Source of the DNA: Cordylochernes scorpioides
Lineage: Eukaryota > Arthropoda > Arachnida > Pseudoscorpiones > Chernetidae
Direction of reading: 5' to 3'
Assembly: GCA_030710605.1 (NCBI GenBank)
Contig: CP092880.1
Location: forward strand, 7,187,619-7,251,618
Length of the DNA stretch: 64,000 nucleotides
The first letter of the stretch is position 1; every line of letters begins with the position of its first letter. Of the stretch, positions 1 through 10,392 are shown one piece after another. The notes below the pieces were generated by a model. It was not told where the DNA came from. It worked only from the letters and a program-made list of their open reading frames with translations, and searched no databases. The translations under genes and the position numbers were made by a program.

Positions 1-1640
1 GATCCACATACACTCTTTTTTTTATAAAAACATATTTAATAGATCGCCTTTTAACTCAAACTATACATTTTGTGTTACATAGAAATGACTAAAGAGTACA
101 GAAGCCAGGAGCATATTCTAAACTTCAACTCTTTTTTTCGTCTGATTTTATTATAATAATATTAAAAGATTTTAAACGATTTTTATTTTAATTTTAACAA
201 TTTATAATTGATTTAGCTCAAGTCGATTTTCCGCATTTTCTAATACGATTCTTGTTTTCTACATATATTTGACTGTTTGTATTTCTCATCTCGCGTATTT
301 AATCTTGTTTAATATCCAGGGTTATATAAATTAGGTATATAAAAACTCTCTCTAAAAATTAATTGGATATATATTTCGGAAATCTGAGATGGAGTGAATT
401 AGTATTTTAAATTTTTACCTTTAATCTTAGTAAACTTAACACTAAATTAACATCCTATATATAATATAATTTTTAATGAATTAAATGTTTTATTATTGAC
501 TCAAATTCATATTTTAGGTGAATATATGAAAAGAAAAAAATCAAGTGAAACGAAAACTTGGAAAAACTGTCTTGTCTCAAGGGTTAAATGACCCAAAGAA
601 AACACAAGTTAAAGTTTTGACAATTATTTACGATATCCGATGATAAGATGAACTTTAAATCACAGATATCGGATATATTTAATGTATCATAGAATTTGTA
701 TTATTACACGCATTTAAAACTGGTTATTCACTAAACTAATTCAGTTTTACTTTATTTTGAGAGTTTTTTATACGAACTTCAAAATTTTTAATAACAATAG
801 TGCTTCTTTGAGATATACGTAAAAATACTTTTGACTAGTTACGCCATTATTTGTGATGGTTCTTATATTTATGTATTTAATAAATGTTAGGTTGTATTAA
901 GGTCTAATGTGTCCTATTTCTCTATTTGGGCAACATTTCGATTTTTTTTTACTAATGACTTAGAATAAACAACAGTTCTCCAACCACCCCACCAAAAGAC
1001 ATATAAAAAATGAAATATGATAATATATATTTATAAAATTAAGAAAGGTATTGTGGTTTACATTTTTCTGACCCCTATTTCAAAATATTTAACTTTTACC
1101 AAAGATTGCAAGTGTAATTAAAGAAAATATAGAATTTAATAAAACAATATTGACACATACCGTTTATTATTATTATTATTATTAATAAAGAATCTGCAGT
1201 AAATTAATTTATTATAGTATTCCATTTGATTTTTTAAAAAATGCAGAATATAAAAATAGAATATTAACACACAATATTTCAAAATATCTATGTATATTTT
1301 CGTTAATATTCCAAGTTTTGCTTACAATTTTCACCAATTATTTGTAACATCATGACAGATAATACTCTTTATTGGTTCTTCTGCCTTTTTATTGAAATAA
1401 TGCAACATGATGTTACCACTGCAATTAGCAGTGGCGAGCTAAGCCACTTTTCAATGGCTGTAATGCTTATAGGAGTTACTTTCATAATCTTTTGCCCTAA
1501 TGTGACAGATGTAAACAGACGGATGATATCATGACAGATGATAGTTTTATCACATGATTGGCTGTTGTTATCTTTTTCTGATTGTTTTATTATTTTTTTT
1601 TATCAAAATATCTTTATCCTTTAACAGAGTTTCATTTTAA
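1..1640. other. AT-rich intergenic spacer
   Basis: No gene or recognisable transposon end is visible. The stretch is AT-rich with homopolymer runs and a short ATT-type microsatellite near 1166-1185. The one ORF of about 60 codons (1352-1534) has no recognisable motif and is not called. Confidence 0.6.
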
Positions 1641-1641
1641 A

Positions 1642-2042
1642 ACAAGGTAATAAGACCAAATCCAAATAAATAAATAGTGTGTGACATTTCGGTAACAGCA
1701 TTGTTACCATCGCCTTAAAATGCTAAATCTTATAGCATGTAGAAGGCTTAACAATTGTTCAAGCGTTGTTACCATCTTCAGACAAAAGTACTGAATGAGA
1801 AATTTTACCACAGCAGGTTTTAAATAGTTACTATTATCAAGTGTGTAAACAAGATATCTGTGTTTCTCAGAAAACTATCTTCTTCTTATCTGCTATCTTG
1901 TTTACACACTTGATAACAGTAACTATTTAAAACATGCTGTGGTAAATTTTCTCATTCAGTACTTTTGTCTGAAGATGGTAACAACGCTGTTACCGAAATG
2001 TCACACACTATTTATTTATTTGGATTTGGTCTTATTACCTTA
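1642..2042. mobile_element. Fold-back element, family F1, Penelope-like ribozyme type
   Basis: The two ends are inverted copies (AGGTAATAAGACCAAATCC against GGATTTGGTCTTATTACCT), and the arms continue through a long palindrome centred near 1870. The right arm holds an uninterrupted hammerhead-like core. The left arm has an extra stretch of about 60 bp inside the equivalent core. Related pieces lie at 7680, 8944, 20866, 23396 and 23978. Penelope-like retroelements are known to carry hammerhead motifs in their terminal repeats, so assignment to them is an inference; no reverse transcriptase is present. Confidence 0.6.
1966..2005 (+). ncRNA. Hammerhead ribozyme motif, F1 type
   Basis: Core CTGAAGA (fits CUGANGA) at 1969-1975 is followed by a perfect 6-bp stem II (GGTAAC/GTTACC) and GAAA at 1995-1998. 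A GTC cleavage triplet is at 2000-2002. TGT/ACA forms a short stem I. Stem III is minimal, so activity might need a dimer. All invariant core bases are present except that GAAAC reads GAAAT. Activity is untested. Confidence 0.5.
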
Positions 2043-2260
2043 TACATATACTAGACGTATGACCCGGCTTCGCCCGAGAATTCCCCGATTGCAATTTCCT
2101 TCATACTGAAAGTACATCAATATTAAATATTAGAAGTGCCATAGAATAGCAATACAGAAGTAACACATAAACTACAGGAAAAAAGTGTGTGTGATGGCAA
2201 AAATTGTATTATATTAGTGTTTAGGTATTTGATTTAATTAATATAGTTGATATAATAATA

Positions 2261-3569
2261 CAAGGTATGTCCCATAAGTTCCCGGACTGGGTCCATAAAA
2301 AAAAAAGGTAAGATTTTTTTTTAATTTTTTTATTAAAACTTTTCAAAGTAATCTCCCTTGCTTCAACGCACCAGCGCCATCGTTTCTCCCAATTGTCGAA
2401 ACAGTTTTTAGAAGCCTCTTTTGGAATGCTCTTCAATGCTAACGGTGATTTTTCTATTATGTCATCCCTGGTGTCAAAATGTCTTCCTTTTAGAACTGCT
2501 TTAAGTTTGGGGAACAGGAAAAAGTCATTTGGTGCGATGTCTGGGAAATAGGGTGGTTGAAGTAGGATTTGTGTCCCGTTTCTCGCCAAAAAGCTAGTCA
2601 TCAAGTGCGCTGTGTGAGGGCGAGCATTGTCATGGTGTAGGATCCAGCCACCATTAGTCCATTTTTCTGGCCTTTTTTTTCGAATCGCTTCCCTTAGACG
2701 GCGAAGAATGCCCAAATTCATTTCCTTAATAACTGTTTGGCCTGCAGGAAGATACTCGTGATGAACAATGCCCTTGTTATCCGAAAAAGCGACCAGCAAC
2801 ACCTTGTTTCTGGATTTTTTGGGTCTAGGCTCACCCTAACCTCTCCACTCGGCAGATTGAGGTTTGGTTTCAGGGTCATAGCCATAGACCCATGTCTCGT
2901 CGCCTGTGATTATCTTGTCTTTCCATTCTGGATCCGTTCTTGTCATTTCCATCATGTCCTCACAGGTTGCAAGCCGACACAGTTTTTGCTCATTGGTGAG
3001 GAATCTTGGGATGAATTTTGCAGGAGTCTTTTTGAGCTTCAAATCTTCGGTTACGATCCTTCCAATCGTTGTTTTAGAGATGCCTGTGTCTTGCTCTAGC
3101 TCCAGCAAAGTGGTTCGAGGATTTTATTTTATCAAATCGGTGATTTTTTTGCACATTTTCATCAGTCCTTTGAAATTTTGGGCGTCCTTGACGAGGATCA
3201 TCTTCAATGGAAATTCTGCCAGCTTTAAATCTAGAATGCCATTCAAAAACAGTTGTTCTCTTTGGGGCGTCATTGGGGAATGCTTTATTAAGCATTTCAA
3301 AAGTTTCGGTTGCTGATATTTAAAGTTTCACACAAAATTCTATGCAAATCCTCTGCTTAAATTTTTGTTCCATCGTAAAATCGCCGCAGCGATAGGTGTG
3401 ACCTTTAAATAAATTAGAATAACCTTGGCGCGCGCGCAAGTACCGCCTCGATATTGGTACCACCGTGTAGCCAGATATTTTTTCTATAATAAACAGTCAA
3501 ATTCATTTACATTTTTCATTTATTTATTTTTTTATGGACCCAGTCCGGGAACTTATGGGACATACCTTG
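2261..3569 (-). mobile_element. mariner transposon nested in the Helitron
   Basis: Near-perfect terminal inverted repeats begin CAAGGTATGTCCCATAAG and share at least 40 bp. TA target duplications lie at 2259-2260 and 3570-3571. The length, about 1.3 kb, is normal for a full mariner. The transposase reading frame is on the minus strand and is broken. Confidence 0.92.
2262..3373 (-). pseudogene. mariner transposase, broken
   Basis: Reading starts at MEQKFKQRICIEFC (3373) and soon meets an in-frame TAA before ISATETFEMLNKAF. A frameshift near 3140-3150 separates the helix-turn-helix region (TTVFEWHSRFKAG, GISKTTIGRI) from the catalytic part, and a further break near 2820-2840 follows. The DDD catalytic motifs are still visible: TGDETWVYGYDPETK, HHDNARPHTA and PPYFPDIAPNDFFLFPKLK. 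This is the DD34D arrangement of mariner. The copy cannot make an intact protein as read. Confidence 0.9.
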
Positions 3570-3612
3570 TATATATTATATAAATGAGTTTTAAAAATTG
3601 TAAAAAAAAAAA

Positions 3613-3683
3613 TGCATCGGCCGGGAATCGAACCCGGGCCGCCCGCGTGGCAGGCGAGCATTCTACCACTGAACCACCGATGC
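3613..3683 (-). tRNA. tRNA-Gly (anticodon GCC) inside a Helitron
   Basis: The minus strand reads as a full 71-nt cloverleaf: acceptor GCATCGG/CCGATGC with discriminator A, D-arm GGTTCAGTGGTAGAATGC, anticodon loop CTGCCAC with GCC, and T-arm CCGGG-TTCGATT-CCCGG. All stems pair. A run of T, the Pol III terminator, follows at once (3612-3602). Box A and box B are intact. It lies inside the Helitron at 2051-3913, so it is a mobile copy. A mutated second copy is at 48732-48802. Confidence 0.9.
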
Positions 3684-4197
3684 TTATAAAAATGGCCATA
3701 TTTGGGTATTCATTCCATTCCGGATTACTCCGTGTAAAAAAAAGTTCTTCAAATGAAAAAAAGAAATAGCCAAAAATACTAATCAAAATGTAGCCGAAAA
3801 TTTTCCTCAGGTTTATAAAAAGCGACATGCAAAATTTGGTACCAATTGGTTCAGTAGTTTTTGAGTTTATCGCGAAACAGACAGACAGACATTGACTTTT
3901 ATATATATAGAGATATTTATTTTCAGTTTTTTTTTTAATATTTAAAAAATAATAATATTTTATATATTTATAGTCACATATTATAATATTCTCATTGATT
4001 TTTGTGAGCCCTGAATTTTTGAAAAGGAACTAAACCCTGTTCTTCAAAATTTTTGTTTACAAATAATCAAATAAGACTACTACTGTTCATATCCAACATA
4101 TTGGTGACTCCAGGAGTTTAGATTTATTTCAAAAGAAAGAAATATTTCAATTTATAAAAATATATTGTAAGCTTTTCCTCTTGATTAAAATACAATT

Positions 4198-4592
4198 ATA
4201 ACACACTTTGTGTCTTCTTCTTCTTTCTTATCTCCACTCAATCATATCAGGGTATCAAGTTGTGACCCTTGATGGTGTCTGTTTGACAACCATCATGACT
4301 GGGTGAAGTAGAATGCATCTGCCTTTGTCATTAAGACTGGGAGCACTACTCAGTGACAGGCCAACTTAGCTCCAAAAGAAATGGCCGCCTCTGACATGAG
4401 GAACAGACGCCATGTGCAGCTGCTCCTAACAATGGAGTACAAACGCTGCTCATCCTGTATCCCTGGATTAGGAGCCCTTACAGGGTACTATCAGCTGGGC
4501 CAGCTGAGCCCAGGTTTTTTTAGCGAGCTTGTTACTGCTTCCCCTCCTCCTTTTTCATCCGGGATTGGGACCGGCAAAGGCGGAGTTCTATG
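4198..4592 (-). mobile_element. SINE-B copy (LINE-B-tailed)
   Basis: Read on the minus strand it runs from AACTCCGCCTTTGCCGGTCCC to the tail TGATTGAGTGGAGATAAGAA. The family recurs at about ten places here. Its 3' end matches that of LINE-B (17270-17495), the usual relation of a SINE to the LINE that mobilises it. The peptides it encodes are not conserved between copies, so it is not called coding. Confidence 0.6.
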
Positions 4593-4756
4593 TGTTATAT
4601 AAGAGTTATTTTTTTAATTCCATTTTTAGGAGCTACATCATATAAATTGAAACATACCAAAAGAATAAGACTAATCTGTATATATTTTTAAATATAAATC
4701 TTAAAACCAAATACAGTAGAACTTGGATATTTTGAATGTCTTTTTTTGGGGAAAAT

Positions 4757-5345
4757 TATAGATTCATAGCTGTACATGACTGGTACAGAGCTGGAGGGAC
4801 AAGCACCGGTTCTGTCTTCCCAAGAGAAGAACAATCTTTGATTTCCAGACTTAAGTCTGGTCATCTACGGACAATGACTTTCCAGAATGGTTGCAAGGTT
4901 TTTCCACTATGTACTAAGTGTCAACCTGCAACCCCAAAACACATTATTGACTGTATTGACTCATCCATTTTTTTTTTTTTGCTTATCCCTATTACACGTG
5001 GTACAGGCCATGATAATCATGGTGGGTAGAAGTAGGCGACTGCTTTTACTGTAAGTGCACCACATGTCTACACATGTGAAAAGCAGTTCGACTTTGCACT
5101 TACAATTGTACCAGAGCCCAATTTGGTTACTTGCATTTGCTGATGGGGTTGGACTTTTGCAAGAATCGAGGGGGCCATTGGAGCAATTTATTTTTTTTTT
5201 TTAATCAGAAAAAAGTGCCCAATGCGGGAATCGAACCCGGGTTGTAGCAGTCGAAAACCAACGGTTTAGATCATCCTTCCACCAACCCAATAAAACCCTA
5301 ATCCATTGATGAGCTCTACTCATCCCCAGCAGACACTATCAACAA
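4757..5345 (+). pseudogene. LINE-B ORF2 C-terminal remnant
   Basis: Translates through HDWYRAGGTSTGSVFP, ISRLKSGHLRTMTFQNG and CTKCQPATPKHIIDCIDSS. This C-rich C-terminal region resembles the end of non-LTR retrotransposon pol proteins. SINE-A interrupts it at 4966-5294, after which the frame resumes (DELYSSPADTI). The same domain is at 17265-17475. Only the 3' end of the element survives, which fits 5' truncation. Confidence 0.65.
4966..5294 (-). mobile_element. SINE-A, tRNA-derived, inserted in LINE-B
   Basis: The minus strand has a tRNA-like head with a Pol III box B (GGTTCGATTCC) near 5230, a conserved body, and a tail GGGATAAGC plus poly-A at about 4966-4985. ATCCATT is found on both sides and is the likely target duplication. 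Confidence 0.7.
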
Positions 5346-6142
5346 GCTTTACAAGCTTGATACCCTGATATGATTGAGTGGAGATAAGAAAGAAGAAGAC
5401 ACATCCCCAGCAGACACTATCAACAAGCTTTACAAACTTGATACCTTGATATGATTGAGTGGAGATAAGAAATAAGAAGGCACATCCCCAGCAGACACCA
5501 TCAACAAGATTTACAAACTTGATACCCTGATATGATTGAGTGGAGATAAGAAAGAAGAAGACACATCCCCAGCAGACACCATCAACAAGCTCTACAAGCT
5601 TGATACCCTGATATGATTGAGTGGAGATAAGAAAGAAGAAGAATACACATCCCCAGCAGACACCATCAATAAGCTTTACAAGTTTAATACCCTAATATGA
5701 TTGAGTGGAGATAAGAAAGAAGAAAAAGACACATCCCCAGCAGACACTATCAACAAGCTTTACAAGCTTGATACCCTAATATGATTGAGTGGAGATAAGA
5801 AAGAAGAAGACACATCCCCAGCAGACACCATCAACAAGCTCTACAAGCTTGATACCCTGATATGATTGAGTGGAGATAAGAAAGAAGAAGAATACACATC
5901 CCCAGCAGACACCATCAATAAGCTTTACAAGTTTGATACCCTAATATGATTGAGTGGAGATAAGAAAGAAGAAAAAAACACATCCCCAGCAGACACTATC
6001 AACAAGCTTTACAAGCTTGATACCCTAATATGATTGAGTGGAGATAAGAAAGAAGAAGACACATCCCCAGCAGACACCATCAACAAGCTTTACAAGTTTG
6101 ATACCCTGATATGATTGAGTGAAGATAAGAAAGAAGAAGATA
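5309..6142 (+). repeat. Minisatellite of about 81 bp made from a LINE-B tail
   Basis: About ten tandem units each contain CATCCCCAGCAGACAC, then CTTGATACCCTGATATGATTG, then GTGGAGATAAGAAAGAAG. Spacing is about 78-87 bp. The unit equals the last codons of LINE-B ORF2 (SSPADTI...LYKLDTL) plus its 3' UTR and tail. A second array is at 11101-11843. Confidence 0.9.
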
Positions 6143-6346
6143 GATTCTTAGAAGAGAAATATCCTTTATTACTCAAAGATATAAAACAATAAAAGAAGGA
6201 CAAATTATATGTACATCAGCAGCCGACCTGTCCTATCCAATAACCACTAACCAACCAACAATCCAACATGGCTGTGATATATAGACAGAGATGTCAATTA
6301 ACATAGATAATACTACAATGCTATACAAATCACAAGAGTATTGTAT

Positions 6347-6808
6347 CGTAGAAATACCTGGAATTGTCACTTTCAACAGTCTCTAATTCCAATATTTATC
6401 TTGGGCCTTAGAATTTCCGTTTTTGATTCAACAACAACAACAAAGCCTTTATTTAGGGCCTCGCCCTATACAGGATTCGCCAGTTCACAAGGGATGGGGA
6501 GAACACTGTGTGGCCTTTTTCTGAGATATAATCCTGTGGAATCCAAATATCACCACCGCTATATACCTATTCTTTGATATTTCATTAATTAGTGCCGGAA
6601 ATGAAGGACAAAGTTGCCCCGTTTTAACATTTAGTTTTCATCTTTCCTCAGACAGAGTAGCACCATCAAATAAGTAGTGCAACATCTCCATTGTTATTCC
6701 TGATTCACAGAAAGTGTATTCGTTTTTAATTCAAATTTTTGGATAATTCAATTTTTTGGTTCCGTGGGTTTTGAATAAGCCAAGTTTGACTGTATTATGA
6801 TGCATTAG
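6347..6808. mobile_element. Decayed pogo-like MITE, interrupted
   Basis: Sequence resembling the MITE at 9720-9892 is seen as internal motif TTTATCTTGGGCC near 6400 and as the right end CCAAGTTTGACTGTA at 6780-6796. LINE-D (6422-6600) lies between them. A matching left end, CAGTAGAACTTGGAT, is at 4713 beyond other insertions. Confidence 0.4.
6422..6600 (-). mobile_element. LINE-D 3' end
   Basis: The minus strand runs from AATTAATGAAATATCAAAG to CTAAATAAAGGCTTTG followed by TTG repeats. It matches the tandem copies at 63555-63893. Only the 3' end is present. Confidence 0.6.
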
Positions 6809-6905
6809 CGCGCCATCTGTTATTAAACTTCGAAACTATTATAGACCTGTATGTGATTCTTTTAAAATTAAATAATTCCTACCATCATTACTGTAATGGA
6901 AAAAT
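6797..6905. repeat. Fragment of fold-back family F2
   Basis: Contains ATGATGCATTAGCGCGC, CGAAACTATTATAGA and ACTGTAATGGAAAAATT, matching one arm of the F2 fold-back at 7851-8121. Confidence 0.5.
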
Positions 6906-7182
6906 TTTAGTAGTTGGACTGTATTAAAATTTTCTAAGAAAATGAGTTTGTGGTTTCCACACAGAGTACTTCTGGCAAAAAAAATATTCTTTGTTGAAAG
7001 GAAGCAATATTTGCTTCTGAAGGACCATTAGTAATAGCTAAGTACAATTTGAATTATTCTATATACAGTTACAAGCGTCATTCTTCATCTTCTAATCAAT
7101 CAGTCATCAGTTTTCATCTCTGTCACCGTTTGCCTTTTTTTTTTTTGGAATGGCGCCCTCCTATTGGTTGGCTACGGTCACG

Positions 7183-7229
7183 CCACCTTCCCCCCCCCCC
7201 CCCCCCCCCATCAAGCCCCCCCCCCCCCA
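7183..7229. repeat. Poly-C tract
   Basis: Two long C runs are separated by ATCAAG. Another long C run is in the LTR near 50742-50757. The exact length is likely to be unreliable in an assembly. Confidence 0.9.
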
Positions 7230-7449
7230 CTCGCTATTTCGTCTTTGTAACTATTGTGTTGGAGCGGGTCGCTCCCTAAATAAATGCATATATTAGATAA
7301 TAACCAAATGGAATCCTCTCTTTCTTTTTCCCAGTAAGAGACGCCTATGGAAGCCAACAGTACATAGACAGATAAAGCACATAGGCTATAGTTATTAACT
7401 AACACATGCAATTAATTAAGGCGCCAATTTATAATTGTAACAAATAGTA

Positions 7450-7507
7450 TTTATATCAAAACATTCAATCGGGTAAAACACGGGCGTTGCCCGGGTCATT
7501 CGGCTAG
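7450..7507 (+). mobile_element. Helitron 3' end fragment
   Basis: Hairpin ACGGGCGTTGCCCGGGT is followed by CATTCGG and CTAG (7504-7507). It matches, in the opposite orientation, the Helitron ends at 42115, 45865 and 49656. The matching 5' end was not found. Confidence 0.6.
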
Positions 7508-7679
7508 TAGATTATAAACACAAGGTAATAATTAAGGTATTTGGTCAATTCTGGAATAATAAAAAATCAACATCACACAAAATTATCATTTTTTTACTAC
7601 TTAGCAGTTTTCTGGTAAGAGGACACCTCTCTCTAAAGGTTATTTTAGTTCTGTAACTAGATGTTGTAAAGAGTTAACA

Positions 7680-7796
7680 TAAGGTAATAAGACCAAATCC
7701 AAATAAATAAATAGTATGTGACATTTCAGTAACAGCAATGTTATCTGAAACGTCACACACTATTTATTTTTTTGGATTTGGTCTTATTACCTTATG
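7680..7796. mobile_element. Short F1 fold-back
   Basis: Two arms of about 45 bp (AAGGTAATAAGACCAAATCC and its complement) flank a short GTAACAGCAATGTTA loop. It is a deleted version of the F1 element at 1642-2042. The ribozyme core is incomplete. Confidence 0.7.
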
Positions 7797-7850
7797 TTTT
7801 TAATCTATAATCCAAATTGTACCCAATCATTAGAGAGAGGTAGTTCTACT

Positions 7851-8121
7851 ATGAAAATTCGAAACTATTATAGATGCGTATGCTTAATTTAAAAAATTAA
7901 ACAATTTCTACTGCCCTTAATGCAATGGAAAAATTAATGGGAGGGCCTGGCTCATCAGTGGTAAACCCTCCCAGCAGTAGATTAAACTGGCGAAACCGCT
8001 AGGAGGGTTCACCACTGAAGAACCAGGCCCTCCCATTAATTTTAACATTACAGTAAGGGCAGTAGAAATTGTTTAATTTTTAAATTAATCATACGTGTCT
8101 ATAATAGTTTCGAATTTTCAT
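7851..8121. mobile_element. Fold-back element, family F2
   Basis: Arms of about 110 bp (ATGAAAATTCGAAACTATTAT against ATAATAGTTTCGAATTTTCAT) lead into GGGAGGGCCTGGCTC and its complement. The 271-bp element could fold into one long hairpin. Related pieces are at 6797, 23907 and 63105. Confidence 0.75.
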
Positions 8122-8250
8122 AACAGATGATGCACTAATGCATCATAATATGAAAGTTTTACTATTTTATTGTAATTCTCTTTACGGTGTTTTGTCATAA
8201 AATTACATCTTTCAATGTTGATGGGTATATCTAGAACTTGTGTGTTTCAG

Positions 8251-8297
8251 GACGTTGGTTTAAAGCTTTGGTGATGCAAACCTTGGAGCCTTTCAAT
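8251..8297 (+). other. Possible orphan exon (weak)
   Basis: TGTGTTTCAG looks like a 3' splice site, GTGAGT a 5' splice site, and one frame between them is open (RWFKALVMQTLEPFN). It does not match DGKE and no partner exon was found. It could be chance. Confidence 0.15.
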
Positions 8298-8384
8298 GTG
8301 AGTATTGACTGAATATCTGTGTCTACACTCTCTCTCCCTAAGATTTTCACTTGTTTACCTCTCTCCATAAGATATAGATAAGTT

Positions 8385-8447
8385 GTTGTTTCTTATCCCC
8401 TTGTTTAACTATTGCACAAATTCCCTCAATTCATGCTCCTCAAGATG
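8385..8447 (-). mobile_element. LINE-C 3' end fragment
   Basis: GTTGTTTCTTATCCCCTTG and CTCAATTCATGCTCCTCAAG match the LINE-C tail found complete at 36640-36925. Confidence 0.6.
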
Positions 8448-8579
8448 CAATAGATAAATATTTTATAGGGATTGTTTTAGTAACAAGCATTGTTACCATC
8501 ACTTATATCGGTATTCCAGTGTGAGAGAATGGTAACCAATGCTGTTACCAAAACTTCTGTCTTACAGAATAAAGTCCGC

Positions 8580-8623
8580 CCTAGGCTGAAGAGGGCCATT
8601 AGCTCGAAACCATAGTCTCTAGG
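8580..8623 (+). ncRNA. Hammerhead ribozyme motif, decayed stem III
   Basis: CCTAGG (stem I), core CTGAAGA, stem II GGGC/GCTC, GAAAC, then AGTC and TCTAGG closing stem I. Stem I pairs over six positions with one G-U. Stem III (CCATAG) has a mismatch compared with CCATGG in sister copies at 41847 and 49164. It lies in a repeat piece (about 8460-8700) of the family at 49137. Confidence 0.4.
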
Positions 8624-8943
8624 TGAACCTTTCTCAGTTTGCCAAAGCTGGTGTTGTGGCTTTGTCATTAACCCAAGGCCGCTAGTTTGGGGCGACAATC
8701 AATAGATGGCGTCTAGTTTTGATGTTTATTTTGATGGGAGAGGTGACCTTTTATAGATCAATTTCCTCCAGGAAAAATTTCCAACTTCAGTTAAATCGCT
8801 TATTCAGGCTGGAGCTACATACATGAGAGAACATCTTCTCTACAAATAACAGTTTAAATCGCCAAAATTTCCATTTTCACTAATTAGAAACTTTCTCTGC
8901 TAAGAGGACACCTCTCTCTTATGATTAATCAAGAAAAGCTAAC

Positions 8944-9111
8944 CATAAACACAAGGTAATAAAACCAAATCCAAATAAATAAATAATGTGTGACGTTTCA
9001 GTAACAGCGTTGTTACTGAAATGTCACACACTATTTATTTATTTGGATTTGGTCTTATTACCTTGTGTTTATAATCTATAATCCAAATTGTGCCTTATCA
9101 AAAGCTAACCA
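8944..9111. mobile_element. F1 fold-back insertion with 12-bp target duplication
   Basis: AAAAGCTAACCA occurs on both sides (8933-8944 and 9100-9111), while copy B has a single AAAAGCTAAC near 12480. The insert has arms ATAAACACAAGGTAAT and its complement. Confidence 0.75.
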
Positions 9112-9246
9112 TGTACACTATCACATTTGTACTATTTTTTCACATTGTGTTGCGTTCTCACACAATTCTGGCCTTAACTACCCGTTTCATGATTTTTTCA
9201 GAATGCCTGAATGACCAGTTTGTTGGTCGTTGAGGTACGGCTTGCA

Positions 9247-9290
9247 CCACGCTGATGAGGGCCAACAGTCCGAAACACCTACTTGTTTAA
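9247..9290 (+). ncRNA. Hammerhead-like motif (relic)
   Basis: CTGATGA at 9252-9258, stem II GGGC/GTCC and GAAAC at 9272-9276. Downstream, stem I cannot be closed as it can in the paralogue at 12633-12672. Probably inactive. Confidence 0.3.
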
Positions 9291-9719
9291 TCAAGGATAT
9301 GTATTTGGCCAATTCTGGAATAATTAAAAATCAACGAATAGTTGATATTCCGATAGATGGTGCAAGCCATAAGGAGTGCAAGCCATAGGCAAGCGATAAA
9401 GAGATGCCTTTTTTTATTTATTTATTTATACACCTTATCCCAGTACAATATCGCATTTGTATTATTTTTTCATCTTAAGTCTAAATGTTAGGAGTGGCTG
9501 CACATGGTGTCTATTCCTCATATCAGAGGTGACCATTTCTTTTAACCCTCGAGCGCGCGCGCTAAAAATGTAACGTACTTGCGCGCGCTGGGTGAAATAT
9601 ACCCGATATTATAATTATGTAATTTGAACATAAATATTATCTGAGGAAAAACAAAACCTTTTCTATTTCAAAAAGTAACAACATTATAATTTTCAAATAA
9701 GGCAATTATTAATAAAATA

Positions 9720-9892
9720 CAGTAGAACTTGGATAATTCGAACTTCTTTAATTCGAAAACCTCTTTAATTCGAATATTTATCTTGGTCCCTAGAATTTCC
9801 TATATAAATAATTTAACATCTTTAATTCGAATTTTTGGATAATTCGAATTTTTTAATGGTCCCTTGGGGTTCGAATTATCCAAGTTCGACTG
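9720..9892. mobile_element. pogo/Tigger-like MITE inside the piggyBac element
   Basis: Terminal inverted repeats CAGTAGAACTTGGATAATTC and GAATTATCCAAGTTCGACTG, TA on both sides, 173 bp, no ORF. Repeated TTTAATTCGAA motifs lie inside. Confidence 0.8.
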
Positions 9893-10035
9893 TATTTATA
9901 TTTTTTACACAGATTGAACATTTTAAAAATTATTCTTGAATAATGCTCAAAATTGGTAGTGGAATGAAAAATAAGAATCTATTGCTCCTTTCCAATATTA
10001 AATATATAAAATTCCATGAGTAAAATCAAAACAAA

Positions 10036-10197
10036 CTATTTACAATCATTGCAAACTGCAATTGTATGTCCTTTATAAATTGGATTCACACATTTATGGC
10101 ACAAAGTCGAGGTCTTCCAGTCCTTACTGGAGGGACACACTCTACATCTGGTAGGAAGCTTTATCTTCCTGACCTTCTTTATGGCTTGAAGTGTCTT
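10036..10197 (-). pseudogene. piggyBac transposase C-terminal zinc-binding exon
   Basis: An acceptor-like TTTTAG (10203-10198) precedes an open frame with LPTRCRVCPSSKDWKTST, LCHKCVNPIYKGHTIAVC and CNDCK, then TAG at 10038-10036. The C-x2-C, C-x2-C and C-x2-C pattern is that of the C-terminal cysteine-rich domain of piggyBac transposases, which binds the element ends. With the DDD core missing, it cannot be a complete transposase. Confidence 0.75.
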
Positions 10198-10392
10198 CTA
10201 AAAATAAATTGAAATAAATATTTAGAGCATAGATTTATGATTTCAATTAACTTATCTATAAAAAAGTACTTTTTTTTACTTAGTCCTCTATGAAGTGAAG
10301 AAATACTTTTCCTTTGATTTAGTTGCTCTTTGATGAGTTCAAGGGCCAAACATTTCAAGAAATTTCTTCTAAAGAGCTTTTAAAGGTGTATT

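Larger units (their letters stand above)
2051..3913 (-). mobile_element. Non-autonomous Helitron carrying a tRNA-Gly gene
   Basis: On the minus strand the element starts TCTCTATATATATAAAAG at 3913. It ends with a GC-rich hairpin (CGGGCGAAGCCGG) and CTAG at 2054-2051, flanked by A and T as expected for Helitron insertion. There is no Rep/helicase ORF. It contains a mariner (2261-3569) and a complete tRNA-Gly gene (3613-3683). The 5' portion with the tRNA recurs at 48694-49042, which shows the tRNA belongs to the element. Confidence 0.8.

Noticed and set aside
1352-1534. 60-codon ORF with a hydrophobic middle
   Set aside because: No recognisable domain, splice context or repeat partner; expected by chance in AT-rich sequence.
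2737-3316. Plus-strand ORFs of 120 and 136 codons
   Set aside because: They are antisense to the mariner transposase, whose conserved motifs are on the minus strand.
3553-3828. 91-codon ORF over the tRNA gene
   Set aside because: It is the translation of a tRNA and its Helitron flanks; the same peptide appears at 48606 only because the tRNA is repeated.
5309-6142. Regular repeats that could suggest a CRISPR array
   Set aside because: Whole units repeat without unique spacers, the sequence is a LINE tail, and the genome is eukaryotic.
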